Assembly (NCBI GenBank): GCA_964472175.1 | Contig: CAYYJF010000001.1 | Span: 44,752 to 108,751, forward strand | Length of the DNA: 64,000 bases | Source: UBA8389 sp964472175 | Lineage (GTDB): Bacteria > Bacteroidota > Bacteroidia > Bacteroidales > UBA1402 | Direction: 5' to 3' | Shown here: positions 1 through 8,753 of the stretch, one piece after another | How the letters are laid out: every line of letters begins with the position of its first letter | Position numbering within the stretch: the stretch's first letter is position 1 | Translations under genes and position numbers: made by a program | Notes under the pieces: generated by a model | What the model was told of the DNA's origin: nothing | Database searches by the model: none | Seen by the model: the letters and a program-made list of their open reading frames with translations, nothing else

Positions 1-108
1 AAGAATCAACGCAATTTCGACTTTGTCATTGCCAGAAAAATAGTGATAAATATTTTCTGCATTGGAGCCTGAACCTGAAGCAAAAATGGCCAATCGGATG
101 GGATTCAT
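1..108 (-). CDS. purN: Phosphoribosylglycinamide formyltransferase, N-terminal part (cut by window edge)
   Basis: Reading the minus strand from the ATG at 108-106 gives a 36-residue start, MNPIRLAIFASGSGSNAENI and onward, that runs off the left edge. The ASGSGSN loop close to the N-terminus is the folate/GAR-binding signature of PurN, which transfers a formyl group from 10-formyl-THF to GAR in purine synthesis. The gene is divergent from acpP, an arrangement common in Bacteroidota. Only the first strand and loop are visible, so the identification rests on that motif plus context. The 150 bp to acpP must carry promoters for both directions. Confidence 0.85.
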   Translation of the reverse strand, partial: MNPIRLAIFASGSGSNAENIYHYFSGNDKVEIALIL

Positions 109-209
109 TGAATTGTTTTTTATTGTTAAGTATTGCACACAGTAATTAAAGTTGTGCAAAAAAAAGCATTTTTCGAGTTCAACCGTGATTAAAATCCAAA
201 AATATTTTG

Positions 210-217
210 TTTCTTTG
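210..217 (+). promoter_or_regulatory. Likely -7 box of acpP
   Basis: TTTCTTTG matches the Bacteroidota -7 consensus TAnnTTTG at seven of eight positions. It lies about 42 bp before the acpP start, which leaves room for a leader of about 35 nt. No convincing -33 TTG element was identified. Confidence 0.5.
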
Positions 218-258
218 CACCGCAAAATTACGAATAAGAATTTTTATTAACCTAAAAA

Positions 259-504
259 ATGACCGTTATGTCTGACGTAGCTGCAAAAGTAAAAGCCATC
301 ATCGTTGACAAGTTGGGAGTAGAAGAAACCGAAGTTACCCCTGAAGCAAGTTTCACAAACGACTTGGGTGCAGATTCCCTCGACACCGTTGAATTGATCA
401 TGGAATTCGAAAAAGAATTTGGAATTTCTATTCCAGATGACAAAGCAGAAAAGATCACTACTGTCGGTGAAGCTATCGCACACATTGAAGCAACTGCCAA
501 ATAA
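259..504 (+). CDS. acpP: Acyl carrier protein
   Basis: Small acidic carrier (81 residues) that holds growing acyl chains as phosphopantetheine thioesters for type II fatty-acid synthesis. The GADSLD motif places the modified serine at residue 40, followed by the usual helix II (TVELIMEFEKEFGI). The protein is rich in Asp/Glu and has the normal family length. Two ATGs are possible: 259 (used here) and 268, which gives the N-terminus MSDVAAK usual in Bacteroidota ACPs. fabF, its condensing-enzyme partner, follows 18 bp downstream in the same transcript. Confidence 0.97.
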   Translation: MTVMSDVAAKVKAIIVDKLGVEETEVTPEASFTNDLGADSLDTVELIMEFEKEFGISIPDDKAEKITTVGEAIAHIEATAK

Positions 505-522
505 ATAAGGCAATTCAATCGT

Positions 523-1788
523 ATGGAATTAAAAAGAGTTGTCGTAACAGGTCTTGGTGCCATTACACCCTTAGGTAACAATGTCAATGATACATGGGCA
601 TCATTGCTTAAGGGCGTAAGTGGAGCCGGACCTATTACGCGCTTTGACACGTCAAAGTACAAAACAAAATTTGCTTGCGAAGTTAAGAACCTTGATTTAT
701 CTGTCTATTTTGACCGGAAGGAAGCCCGTAAATACGATCCTTTTGCTCAATTTGCAGTGATTGCCGCAAAAGAAGCCATTTCAGATGCAGCAATTGATAC
801 TGAAAAAGAAGATTTAGATCGTATTGGCGTCATTTGGGGTGCCGGTATTGGTGGAATCGATACTTTTGAACAAGAAGTTCTTGAATTTGCAAAGGGAGAT
901 GGTTCTCCAAGATTCAATCCATTCTTCATTCCAAAAATGATTGCAGATTTATCTGCTGGTCATATTTCAATGATGTATGGATTCAGAGGACCAAACTTCT
1001 GTACAGTATCAGCCTGTGCTTCATCCTCTAACGCCATTGCGGATGCATTCAATTATATCCGTCTTGGTAAAGCAAATATGTTCGTTTGTGGAGGTTCGGA
1101 AGCTGCAATTACGCAGGCCGGTGTTGGTGGATTTAACTCCATGCACGCCCTTTCAACCAGAAATGAAGACTATGCAACCGCATCGCGACCTTTTTCTAAG
1201 AGTCGGGATGGATTTGTGATGGCAGAAGGTGGCGCATGCTTGATCCTTGAAGAACTTGAACACGCATTGGCACGTGGCGCAAAAATTTACGCAGAAGTTG
1301 CTGGTGTTGGTTTATCCGCAGATGCACACCACATGACAGCACCACATCCTGAAGGATTGGGCGCGATGTTGGTCATGAAAAATGCACTTGAAGATGCCGA
1401 ATTAAAACCCGAAGAAATTGATTATATCAACGTACACGGCACATCGACACCTCTGGGTGATATTGCAGAAACCAAAGCCATTAAAGCTGTATTTGGCGAG
1501 CACGCTTACAAATTAAATATCAGCTCAACCAAGTCTCAGACCGGTCACCTCTTAGGTGCAGCTGGAGCCATTGAGGCCATGGTTGCTGTATTGTCTGTTC
1601 AACAGAACATTATTCCTCCAACCATTAATTTCCAGGCAGGAGATGAAGACCCTGAAATTGATTACAACCTCAATTTCACCTTCAATACTGCTTGCAAACG
1701 CGAAGTAAGGGCAGCCTTGTCCAATACTTTTGGTTTTGGCGGTCACAATGCAAGTGTCATCGTTAAGAAATGGAAGCCAAACGCTTGA
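523..1788 (+). CDS. fabF: 3-oxoacyl-ACP synthase II
   Basis: Condenses malonyl-ACP with acyl-ACP during chain elongation in the cytoplasm. The thiolase fold of 421 residues carries the complete Cys-His-His triad: Cys165 in VSACASSS, His305 in NVHGTSTPLGD and His342 in TGHLLGAAGA. The C-terminal glycine-rich SNTFGFGGHNAS is typical of KAS I/II. The gene is translated directly after acpP. Its last 19 bases overlap the start of rnc in another frame, and a terminator-like hairpin begins 18 bp after its stop. Confidence 0.97.
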   Translation: MELKRVVVTGLGAITPLGNNVNDTWASLLKGVSGAGPITRFDTSKYKTKFACEVKNLDLSVYFDRKEARKYDPFAQFAVIAAKEAISDAAIDTEKEDLDRIGVIWGAGIGGIDTFEQEVLEFAKGDGSPRFNPFFIPKMIADLSAGHISMMYGFRGPNFCTVSACASSSNAIADAFNYIRLGKANMFVCGGSEAAITQAGVGGFNSMHALSTRNEDYATASRPFSKSRDGFVMAEGGACLILEELEHALARGAKIYAEVAGVGLSADAHHMTAPHPEGLGAMLVMKNALEDAELKPEEIDYINVHGTSTPLGDIAETKAIKAVFGEHAYKLNISSTKSQTGHLLGAAGAIEAMVAVLSVQQNIIPPTINFQAGDEDPEIDYNLNFTFNTACKREVRAALSNTFGFGGHNASVIVKKWKPNA

Positions 1789-2543
1789 TTTCAAAATCAC
1801 TAAATAAAATAAGGCTCCGCACTGTCAAACAGAGGGAGCCTTATTTGTTGTTTAAAAACATATTGGGCTTTACCCCCAAAGATACAAGCCTGTATGAAAT
1901 GGCATTGCGTCATCGATCGGCATCCTTAAAAGCCCCTGGAGGTGAACGGATCAACAATGAAAGACTGGAGTTCTTGGGAGATTCGGTATTGAACGTTGTG
2001 GTCACCGATTATTTGTATCAAATGTTTCCCAATCTGGATGAAGATTTTTTAACCCGCACACGCTCAAAAATTGTTCAGAGAAAGACATTGAATCGCATTG
2101 CACTGCAATTGGGACTAGATAAGATGTTGCTCTCAACCGCATTTTCACAAGATGTCAACCATGTCTCGGTCTATGGGAATGCATTCGAAGCATTGATTGG
2201 AGCCATTTATTTGGATAAAGGCTATGCGAAGTGTAAACACTTTTTGGAACATTCCATCATCGAAAAATATATTGACATCCAAAAAATAGCTAAAACAGAA
2301 CAAAATTTCAAATCCTTACTGTTGGAGTATTGCCAACAACAAAAAATTGAAATAGAGTTCAAGACTGAAGAAAGAGATGTTTCGACAGATAAATCAGAAC
2401 GCTTTATCTCGCAAATTTTCATCAACCAAGAGATGAAGGGAGAAGGTTTCGGGATGTCAAAAAAAGAAGCCCAACAAAAGGCTTCAAAATTGACCTTGAT
2501 ACAGTTCAATCAAATTCAGGAAGGGCAAACCTCAAAACTATAA
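1770..2543 (+). CDS. rnc: Ribonuclease III
   Basis: Double-strand-specific endonuclease for rRNA and mRNA processing. The RNase III domain shows the signature ERLEFLGDSVL (about residues 70-80) with its metal-binding acidic residues, then the second acidic helix (AFEALIGAIYLDKG). A dsRNA-binding domain occupies about residues 165-250. The ATG at 1770 lies inside fabF. The basic N-terminal stretch KIRLRTVKQREPYLLFKNILGF resembles other Bacteroidota RNase III N-termini, so translation probably does start upstream of the hairpin at 1807-1846. That hairpin therefore lies within codons 13-26. Confidence 0.93.
   Translation: MEAKRLISKSLNKIRLRTVKQREPYLLFKNILGFTPKDTSLYEMALRHRSASLKAPGGERINNERLEFLGDSVLNVVVTDYLYQMFPNLDEDFLTRTRSKIVQRKTLNRIALQLGLDKMLLSTAFSQDVNHVSVYGNAFEALIGAIYLDKGYAKCKHFLEHSIIEKYIDIQKIAKTEQNFKSLLLEYCQQQKIEIEFKTEERDVSTDKSERFISQIFINQEMKGEGFGMSKKEAQQKASKLTLIQFNQIQEGQTSKL
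1807..1855 (+). terminator. Terminator-like hairpin inside the 5' end of rnc
   Basis: A perfect 12-bp stem (1807-1818 AAATAAGGCTCC with 1835-1846 GGAGCCTTATTT) encloses a 16-nt apex. The apex can form a further 4-bp stem (1822-1825 with 1829-1832) closed by a 3-nt loop. T-rich sequence (TTTGTTGTTT) follows. It begins 18 nt after the fabF stop but lies within the rnc reading frame. It may attenuate transcription into rnc, or act as an RNase III processing site. Confidence 0.6.
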
Positions 2544-2627
2544 CAATCACAAACTTTTTTCTATAAGTTATGTGTGAGGTGCTTTAAAATAACTATTTTT
2601 GAGTTTATTATAAACAAGATTTTCAAA

Positions 2628-3674
2628 ATGGATTTCATTTCAGGTTTATACAATCTGTATTTAAAAGATCGATTCAAAGAAATTCAGAACTATGCAACTG
2701 AAGCATCTGACATTCAGAGCGAACAGCTGTCAAATTTGTTGTTGGAAGCCTCCGAAACCGAAATGGGAAAACGTTTTAATTTCAAAACCATTTACAGTTA
2801 TCAGGAATTCCGTGAACGCTTGCCCATTCAAAGAATTTCTGATTTGTCGAATGACATCAATCGCATGGCAAGTGGAGCCTCCAATATTGTATGGCCAGGA
2901 GCACCGATTGCCATCATGGATTCAATAAACAACATAAAAATTCCATTGTTCCATCAAGCCATCATTGAAATTTTTCAAAAAGGCATAGGAGATAGTTATG
3001 CCATCCACATGCAATCACATCCGGACTGCAAATTACTCGATGGTTTCTCTGTAAATGTAGGGAACGGTGAAAGAAGCCCTTTCCTGAATGAATTATACTC
3101 CATATTGAGGGAAAACGAACCCTTTTTGTCCAACCTATTAAACTTACCCAAACGTGTTGGGAAAGACAAAGACGGGAACCCCTCCATTGAATTGGTTCTT
3201 CAAGAGTGTTTGGGGCAAAAAGTGACCAGTTTTAGAGGAACACCTCAAAGATTGAATGCAGTCCTGAGCAAAGGGCTGCACAAAACAGGAAATTCCAATA
3301 TTCAGACACTTTGGCCAGACGCAGAAATTTTGTTCGAACGAAATATTTTGAACCATGTTGAAATCGCCGAACAAAAACAATTGATCCCTGATAACATTCA
3401 ATATCAATTCTCCTATTTGTCACCGGAAGGTTTTTTTGGCATTCAGGACGGTATTGAAGACGAATCCCTCTTGCTCATGTTGGATTTAAGCACATTTTAT
3501 GAATTTATCCCCATCGATGGTGATTCTTCGGACATCATTCCATTGGAAGACATCACCATCGATCAAGTATATACGCTTGTCATTACGAATTGTAACGGCC
3601 TTTGGAGATGCTGCTCAGAAGGGCCAAAAATCAAATTCGTTGCAACCAATCCGTTTAGATTTATTTTAATATAA
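2628..3674 (+). CDS. Degenerate, C-terminally short GH3-family protein
   Basis: Resembles the bacterial GH3 acyl-adenylate/amide-synthetase family over most of its 348 residues: N-terminal helices (FNFKTIYSYQEFRERLPI), the NIVWPG stretch, and C-terminal blocks like SPEGFFGIQD and LLLMLDLSTFYEFIPID. Two family features are missing. The Ser/Thr-rich ATP-binding loop after WPG (usually SSGTT..K.IPV) reads IAIMDSINNIKIPLF, and the protein stops at NPFRFILI, where relatives continue for well over 100 residues. ATG 2628 was chosen over 2574 because the extra 18 residues are not family-like. cysS starts 9 bp later, so there is no room for a frameshifted tail. Probably catalytically inactive. Confidence 0.75.
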   Translation: MDFISGLYNLYLKDRFKEIQNYATEASDIQSEQLSNLLLEASETEMGKRFNFKTIYSYQEFRERLPIQRISDLSNDINRMASGASNIVWPGAPIAIMDSINNIKIPLFHQAIIEIFQKGIGDSYAIHMQSHPDCKLLDGFSVNVGNGERSPFLNELYSILRENEPFLSNLLNLPKRVGKDKDGNPSIELVLQECLGQKVTSFRGTPQRLNAVLSKGLHKTGNSNIQTLWPDAEILFERNILNHVEIAEQKQLIPDNIQYQFSYLSPEGFFGIQDGIEDESLLLMLDLSTFYEFIPIDGDSSDIIPLEDITIDQVYTLVITNCNGLWRCCSEGPKIKFVATNPFRFILI

Positions 3675-3682
3675 CAGAATTC

Positions 3683-5158
3683 ATGACTCAAGATTTATTT
3701 CTTTACAATACCCTTCACCGTAAAAAAGAAGTTTTCAAATCCATTTTACCGGGTAAAGTAGGATTGTATGTATGTGGCCCTACCGTTTATGGAGATGCCC
3801 ATTTAGGACATGCAAGGCCAGCCATTACCTTCGATTTACTTTTTAGATATTTGAAACACCTGGGATATCAGGTTCGGTATGTCAGGAACATCACAGATGT
3901 TGGTCATTTGGAAAACGATGCCGACTCTGGAGAAGATAAAATTGCAAAAAAAGCCCGCTTGGAACAAATTGAGCCCATGGAGGTTGTTCAATACTATTTG
4001 TTACGCTACCACAAGCATATGGAAGCATTGAACATATTGCCTCCAAGCATTGAGCCCCATGCATCCGGACACATTGTTGAGCAAATAGAATTCGTGAAAA
4101 AGATACTTGAAAACGGTTGGGCATATATTCAAAATGGCTCTGTGTATTTTGATGTCGAAAAGTACAATCAAAAACACCCTTACGGAAAATTGTCCGGAAG
4201 AAATATTGAGGAATTGCTTAGCACTACTCGTGAATTAGACGGTCAATCTGAGAAAAAGAATTCTTTCGACTTCGCTTTATGGAAAAAAGCATCGGCCGAA
4301 CACATTATGAGATGGCCCTCACCTTGGAGTGATGGTTTTCCAGGATGGCATTTAGAATGCTCTGCCATGGGAACAAAATATTTGGGTGAAGAGTTTGACA
4401 TTCACGGAGGCGGAATGGATTTGTTGTTTCCACACCATGAATGTGAAATTGCACAGTCTGTTGGCGCATTGGGTCATGAAACGGTTCATTATTGGATGCA
4501 CAACAATATGATTACCATCAATGGGCAAAAGATGGGAAAATCTCTTGGAAATTTCATCACACTGGAATCCTTTTTTGAGGGTAGCCACGAACTGCTCGAG
4601 AAGTCATATCATCCCATGACCATTCGATTTTTCATCTTACAAGCCCACTATCGCAGTACGGTAGATTTTAGCAATGAAGCCCTGCAGGCATCCGAAAAAG
4701 GATTGGCAAGATTGTTTGAAGCCTATCACAGACTCCAAAAGATTCAGGCTTCTTCCGGATCCTCGGTTTCTTTTGACGGCTTAAGAGAAAAATGTCATGA
4801 AGCAATGAGTGATGATTTGAATACGCCCATTGTCATTTCGCACCTGTTTGAAGCCTGCAAGAACATCAATTTGATTTCTGACGGAAAAGCCACAATATCT
4901 CAAGCAGATCTAAAGGAGCTCAAAGAAGTATTTTCTCTATTCTTGTTTGAAATTTTGGGTCTCTCAGACGCTCAAAGCAGCACGGGCACAACCGAAGCGG
5001 GTTTTACTGGTGCCATCGATTTGTTAATGAAACTAAGGATGGAAGCCAAGCAAAACAAAGACTGGAATACCTCCGACAGAATTCGCAATGAATTAACTGC
5101 TTTGGGATTTGAAATCAAGGATACCAAAGACGGTTATGAATGGAAGATTGCAAAATAG
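3683..5158 (+). CDS. cysS: Cysteinyl-tRNA synthetase
   Basis: Class I synthetase that charges tRNA-Cys. Visible landmarks in order are CGPTVYGDAHLGHARP (the zinc-ligand Cys and the HIGH variant HLGH, about residues 31-46), WHLECSAM and HHECEIAQS, which supply further zinc ligands, KMGKSLGNFI as the KMSKS variant, and a helical C-terminal anticodon-binding region with the basic WNTSDRIRNEL helix. The length of 491 residues is normal. It follows the GH3-like gene by 8 bp and is probably cotranscribed. Confidence 0.97.
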   Translation: MTQDLFLYNTLHRKKEVFKSILPGKVGLYVCGPTVYGDAHLGHARPAITFDLLFRYLKHLGYQVRYVRNITDVGHLENDADSGEDKIAKKARLEQIEPMEVVQYYLLRYHKHMEALNILPPSIEPHASGHIVEQIEFVKKILENGWAYIQNGSVYFDVEKYNQKHPYGKLSGRNIEELLSTTRELDGQSEKKNSFDFALWKKASAEHIMRWPSPWSDGFPGWHLECSAMGTKYLGEEFDIHGGGMDLLFPHHECEIAQSVGALGHETVHYWMHNNMITINGQKMGKSLGNFITLESFFEGSHELLEKSYHPMTIRFFILQAHYRSTVDFSNEALQASEKGLARLFEAYHRLQKIQASSGSSVSFDGLREKCHEAMSDDLNTPIVISHLFEACKNINLISDGKATISQADLKELKEVFSLFLFEILGLSDAQSSTGTTEAGFTGAIDLLMKLRMEAKQNKDWNTSDRIRNELTALGFEIKDTKDGYEWKIAK

Positions 5159-5182
5159 CCTTAATTTTTTGTAGGCTTTTGC
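5150..5182. terminator. Compact hairpin between convergent cysS and DUF3108 gene
   Basis: GCAAAA-TA-GCCT pairs with AGGCTTTTGC (a 10-bp stem with a 2-nt bulge) around an 11-nt T-rich loop. It spans both stop codons. It could serve as a terminator in either direction, but the bulge and the lack of a clean T tract make this uncertain. Confidence 0.35.
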
Positions 5183-5991
5183 ATCGGGAATAAGGTTTTT
5201 TCTGCGTTATTCAGGATGGCTTTGACTGAGCCAACCCGAATAGGAGATTCCACCATTAAGGGGATGTGATTGTTGTCATCTGAAATCCAAAGTTTTAGCA
5301 CATCCCCACGCTTAAAGACCGTTCCTTCAACCAACGAAATGGTCAATGCGTGGGCTTTATAATAGCCTATTTTGTGTAGTTTCACCTTTTCACGGCCTTT
5401 ATAGGTGATAAAAATCTTATATTCCCCATCGTCCAAACGCACGGGAATCTCAACCTTTTTACCTGGTTTATACAATTCTGAATTGGCCAAACACCGCAAT
5501 CTGTACAAACTCGTCACAATATCAAACCCACAATTTTCGGTTTTGGAGACCACCACGGGTTTCCACTCTTTTTTTCTGTATAATTTGGTGGAGATGCGCC
5601 AAAAATTGCCTTCTTTATTAAATTGATACTCGTCAATACCATGCCAATTGTCTTCATGTGTGAATTTATAGGAACGGATGGGATTTAAGGTTTGACTATC
5701 AACATAAGACACCAAAGTGTCTCTGACTCTAAAAAAGGAATCAAAGGATTTATAGGTTTTGCCATCGGCAGTAAGCTTCAAAGCCGGTTTGCGATTATAC
5801 GTCACGGCATTTACGTTAAACTGGCATGTACCAGCCTGAATCCAGACAAAGCTAACGTTGTAGAAAAGTTGATACTCTAAACGTTCACCGGGCTTAAAAA
5901 CAACGTTCTCAACATTGCATACGGCACCTGATCCAACGAAGAACAAGGATTGAAGCATCAATATACCCGAAAAAAGGACAATCTTTTTCAT
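5161..5991 (-). CDS. DUF3108 family exported protein
   Basis: 276 residues with an N-terminal signal peptide (MKKIVLFSGILMLQSLFFVGSGA) and a beta-rich body. The motif FKPGERLEYQLFYNVSFVWIQAG is the typical start of DUF3108 proteins, which are envelope proteins of unknown function. No catalytic motif is apparent. Its ATG overlaps the stop of the upstream Ig-like lipoprotein gene by 4 bp (ATGA), so the two are translationally coupled and probably act together in the periplasm or outer membrane. A link to the envelope is inferred from the signal peptide and partner. Confidence 0.85.
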   Translation of the reverse strand: MKKIVLFSGILMLQSLFFVGSGAVCNVENVVFKPGERLEYQLFYNVSFVWIQAGTCQFNVNAVTYNRKPALKLTADGKTYKSFDSFFRVRDTLVSYVDSQTLNPIRSYKFTHEDNWHGIDEYQFNKEGNFWRISTKLYRKKEWKPVVVSKTENCGFDIVTSLYRLRCLANSELYKPGKKVEIPVRLDDGEYKIFITYKGREKVKLHKIGYYKAHALTISLVEGTVFKRGDVLKLWISDDNNHIPLMVESPIRVGSVKAILNNAEKTLFPMQKPTKN

Positions 5992-7829
5992 TTTGAAATT
6001 TTTGTCTTTGGAATTAATTCTTTTGGCTTTTGCATCAATATGGGCAATTCATTCACATCCCATACTTCTTCGACATCCCAATTCTCCCTTAGTTTAATGG
6101 ACCTGGAATTATAAAACACCGATTCCGGCTGCCTGCTTTGTTCAAAAGCTCCCGGATCCCACTTCCCATTATTATTTTTATCTCGAATGGCACGCATATA
6201 GTATACGCCTGGCAATAAATACTTGAAATCAGCAGTGGCATTGACCAATGGGAGGCGACGCACAACCTCATCCGACTTATTGAGCAACTCTACAAACCCA
6301 TGGTCGTTCAAACCCTCTACAAACACTGTCAATCTCGAGTAATCACTTTCTGATTTTACTCTAAATGAAAGAGAAAGTGAATCATTGATCGCATCATACA
6401 AGCCCCGGATTTTACCTGAATCAATTTTAATTTTATACTCCTTCCCGAAATCCCAGGTGGCATCGACATAGTATCTGCGAATTCGCACAGAATCCCGATT
6501 AATTTTAAAAGTGCATTTTTGCCAAGTGGTATCCTTTTTGACCATCAGGTGCCATGCATCAAGAGCCAGATCCTGAACCGGTTCAGAAAATTCAATAAAA
6601 GGCCTCGAGAAAATATCCATCGTGTAAGGAATTTTCACATTCATCGAGAGTCTATTGACGACCACTGGTTTTGCTTTCTCTTCTTCTTCCTTTTTGTTGG
6701 TGGACTCAGATGGCTCTTTCTGTTGTTTTCTCAAGGGTCTGGAAAAGAAATTCAATGTATCTGTTTTCCAAACCAGTTGATTGAGGGTATCTGTCATCTG
6801 ATATTCCATTTGCAAATACAGAGAATCTGTTTGAACCAACATGGTATCGCTAATCCAATAAGTCAAGGTATCGTTTGTTGGGCTTTTATCCAATTCATAC
6901 CAGGGGTCCTGATGTTGATTGAGTAAGGTGACTTTTGGCATTGACTGAACAGGGGCTGCAAAAAACAATTGAATCCGGTTTCTTGAAACCCGCTCTTTCT
7001 TCTTGAGATATTGTTGTTGAAATGCTTCTTGATAATAATTCAAAACGACATCGTTTGGGAAAAAGCATGTCATGTTCTTTAAAATAATCGTATCAACGGT
7101 GATACTGTCTTTCCATATGGTATCGGCTTTGGTACAAAGTTCTGTTCTGGGGAAAAAAACGGAATCGTTAAAAGCGATTGGTTCACCTGGTTGATCAAAC
7201 ATATAATCTCTGTTTTTATCCCCTAAAGCAAAAATTTTAAAGGGTACCTGCGGCAACCCTTTGACCACAAATGCTCCGTCCGAGCCACTTCTGGTAATTT
7301 GACCAAACGGTTTGTTTTTGAAAACCAAGCTTTCGTTTCCTTCATGGGTTCCAATCAGAATTCCGGATAATGGATTTAAATTAGAGGCATCAATCACCGT
7401 TCCGGAGATTCTAAAACTATCCAAAACACTTCCGGTAGAGAAATTTAAAGCATAGTCCCCAAATTTATTCCCCTCATTGTAATCAACGATCGCATCGGTG
7501 AAATCAATCGTATACGTTTGATTCGGCTCCAATGTATCATTTAAAATGACCACAATTTTGTTCCCAATCGATTTTGCTTCGGGGGGAATTTTTTGAGGGG
7601 GAGACACCAGAACCTTTTCTGAAGGCGACTTCAAAGAAACCAGTTCATTAAACTTGATTTCAATGCGATTTTGTGAAACATTGAGCGCATTCTCAATCGG
7701 GGAAGATATTTCCAGCCGGGGGGGTGTGATATCTTTCGGTCCACCGGAAGGCGAACCGACACTGGCACAAGAAATCACAAACAAAACAAAAAAAACAAAT
7801 GTCGCAAACCGAAAATAAACTTCCTTCAT
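5988..7829 (-). CDS. Ig-like domain outer-membrane lipoprotein
   Basis: 613 residues. The signal peptide ends in the lipobox VISCAS (Cys about residue 21), followed by SVGSPSGGPKDITPPRL. This is the standard start of Bacteroidota lipoproteins carrying an SbsA-type Ig-like domain (about residues 35-130, P..I.I.F.E.V.L pattern). A carboxypeptidase-regulatory-like segment follows (ISGTVIDASNLNPLSGILIG), then more beta-rich repeats and a DKNNNGKWDPG loop that resembles a calcium-binding motif. Function is unknown, though a structural or envelope-assembly role is plausible. It is the first gene of a two-gene unit with the DUF3108 gene. Confidence 0.82.
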   Translation of the reverse strand: MKEVYFRFATFVFFVLFVISCASVGSPSGGPKDITPPRLEISSPIENALNVSQNRIEIKFNELVSLKSPSEKVLVSPPQKIPPEAKSIGNKIVVILNDTLEPNQTYTIDFTDAIVDYNEGNKFGDYALNFSTGSVLDSFRISGTVIDASNLNPLSGILIGTHEGNESLVFKNKPFGQITRSGSDGAFVVKGLPQVPFKIFALGDKNRDYMFDQPGEPIAFNDSVFFPRTELCTKADTIWKDSITVDTIILKNMTCFFPNDVVLNYYQEAFQQQYLKKKERVSRNRIQLFFAAPVQSMPKVTLLNQHQDPWYELDKSPTNDTLTYWISDTMLVQTDSLYLQMEYQMTDTLNQLVWKTDTLNFFSRPLRKQQKEPSESTNKKEEEEKAKPVVVNRLSMNVKIPYTMDIFSRPFIEFSEPVQDLALDAWHLMVKKDTTWQKCTFKINRDSVRIRRYYVDATWDFGKEYKIKIDSGKIRGLYDAINDSLSLSFRVKSESDYSRLTVFVEGLNDHGFVELLNKSDEVVRRLPLVNATADFKYLLPGVYYMRAIRDKNNNGKWDPGAFEQSRQPESVFYNSRSIKLRENWDVEEVWDVNELPILMQKPKELIPKTKISK

Positions 7830-7971
7830 TCAATATCCTTTGAAAGACAACAGACAATAAGACTTATATCTCTTTTGCAAAGGTACTAGAAATTCGTTTC
7901 TCAAATGGTTGAACTTGTTAATTTTTAACACAACAAACAATTTGTTAAGGGCACAAACCTATTTTTTTGCA

Positions 7972-7979
7972 TATCTTTG
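7972..7979 (+). promoter_or_regulatory. -7 box of dapB
   Basis: TATCTTTG fits TAnnTTTG exactly, 43 bp before the dapB ATG. The region upstream is A/T-rich, and a TTTG at 7941-7944 is too far away to be a standard -33 box. Confidence 0.6.
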
Positions 7980-8022
7980 CCGTTTGAATTGAGAGACAAA
8001 TCGTTTTTTTTAAATTATATAT

Positions 8023-8736
8023 ATGAAGATTGCGTTAATTGGTTACGGGAAAATGGGGCATGAGATTGAAAGAATTGCTCTGGAAAGAGGTCATGAGATT
8101 GTTTGCACCATTGATATTGGGAACCCCGAAGCTTTTGATTCCGACGCTTTCAAATCGGCGCAGGTAGCCATCGAATTTACCAGACCCGAATCCGCATTGA
8201 ACAATTATAGAAAGTGCTTTGAAAAAAATATTTCTGTGGTGTCCGGAACAACTGGCTGGTTAAATGCAATTGAAGAAATTCAAACAGCCTGCAAAAACGG
8301 ACAGACCTTCTTTTATGCTTCAAATTTCAGTCTGGGTGTCAACCTTTTCTTTGCATTAAACAAAAAACTGGCAGAGATGATGCAAAACATTCCGGCTTAC
8401 GATGTACGCATGAAAGAAATTCACCATACCCAAAAACTGGATGCGCCCTCAGGAACAGCCATCACCCTGGCTGAAGACATTCTAAAAATATGTGACCAGA
8501 AAAAGCAGTGGGTCAATCAAATCAGCCCCGAAAAATCGGACTTAATGATTGTTTCTGAACGCACCGGAGCTGTTCCTGGATTTCATGAAATCACCTGGGA
8601 ATCTGATGTGGATTCCATCACCATTGCACACGACGCAAAAAACAGGGTCGGTTTTGCCCTTGGAGCAGTATTGGCCGCAGAATTTACCGAAAACCACACC
8701 GGTTTTCTATCAATGAATGATTTACTCGGGTTTTAA
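8023..8736 (+). CDS. dapB: 4-hydroxy-tetrahydrodipicolinate reductase
   Basis: NAD(P)H-dependent step of lysine and meso-diaminopimelate synthesis. The nucleotide-binding loop GYGKMG is at residues 8-13. The catalytic segment EIHHTQKLDAPSGTA contains the His pair 134-135 and Lys138. The length of 237 residues suits the short Bacteroidota forms. It heads the dapB-lepB-lepB2-wbqC run, an order seen in many Bacteroidota, where parB often lies just upstream; here the upstream neighbours are unrelated and divergent. A second, altered DapB homologue lies at 55776-56531. Confidence 0.95.
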   Translation: MKIALIGYGKMGHEIERIALERGHEIVCTIDIGNPEAFDSDAFKSAQVAIEFTRPESALNNYRKCFEKNISVVSGTTGWLNAIEEIQTACKNGQTFFYASNFSLGVNLFFALNKKLAEMMQNIPAYDVRMKEIHHTQKLDAPSGTAITLAEDILKICDQKKQWVNQISPEKSDLMIVSERTGAVPGFHEITWESDVDSITIAHDAKNRVGFALGAVLAAEFTENHTGFLSMNDLLGF

Positions 8737-8753
8737 TCTAACATCGAAATTCA

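Noticed and set aside
2540..3690. GH3-like gene as a frameshifted pseudogene
   Set aside because: The frame is uninterrupted, cysS begins 9 bp after the stop, and no family-like tail exists in another frame downstream.
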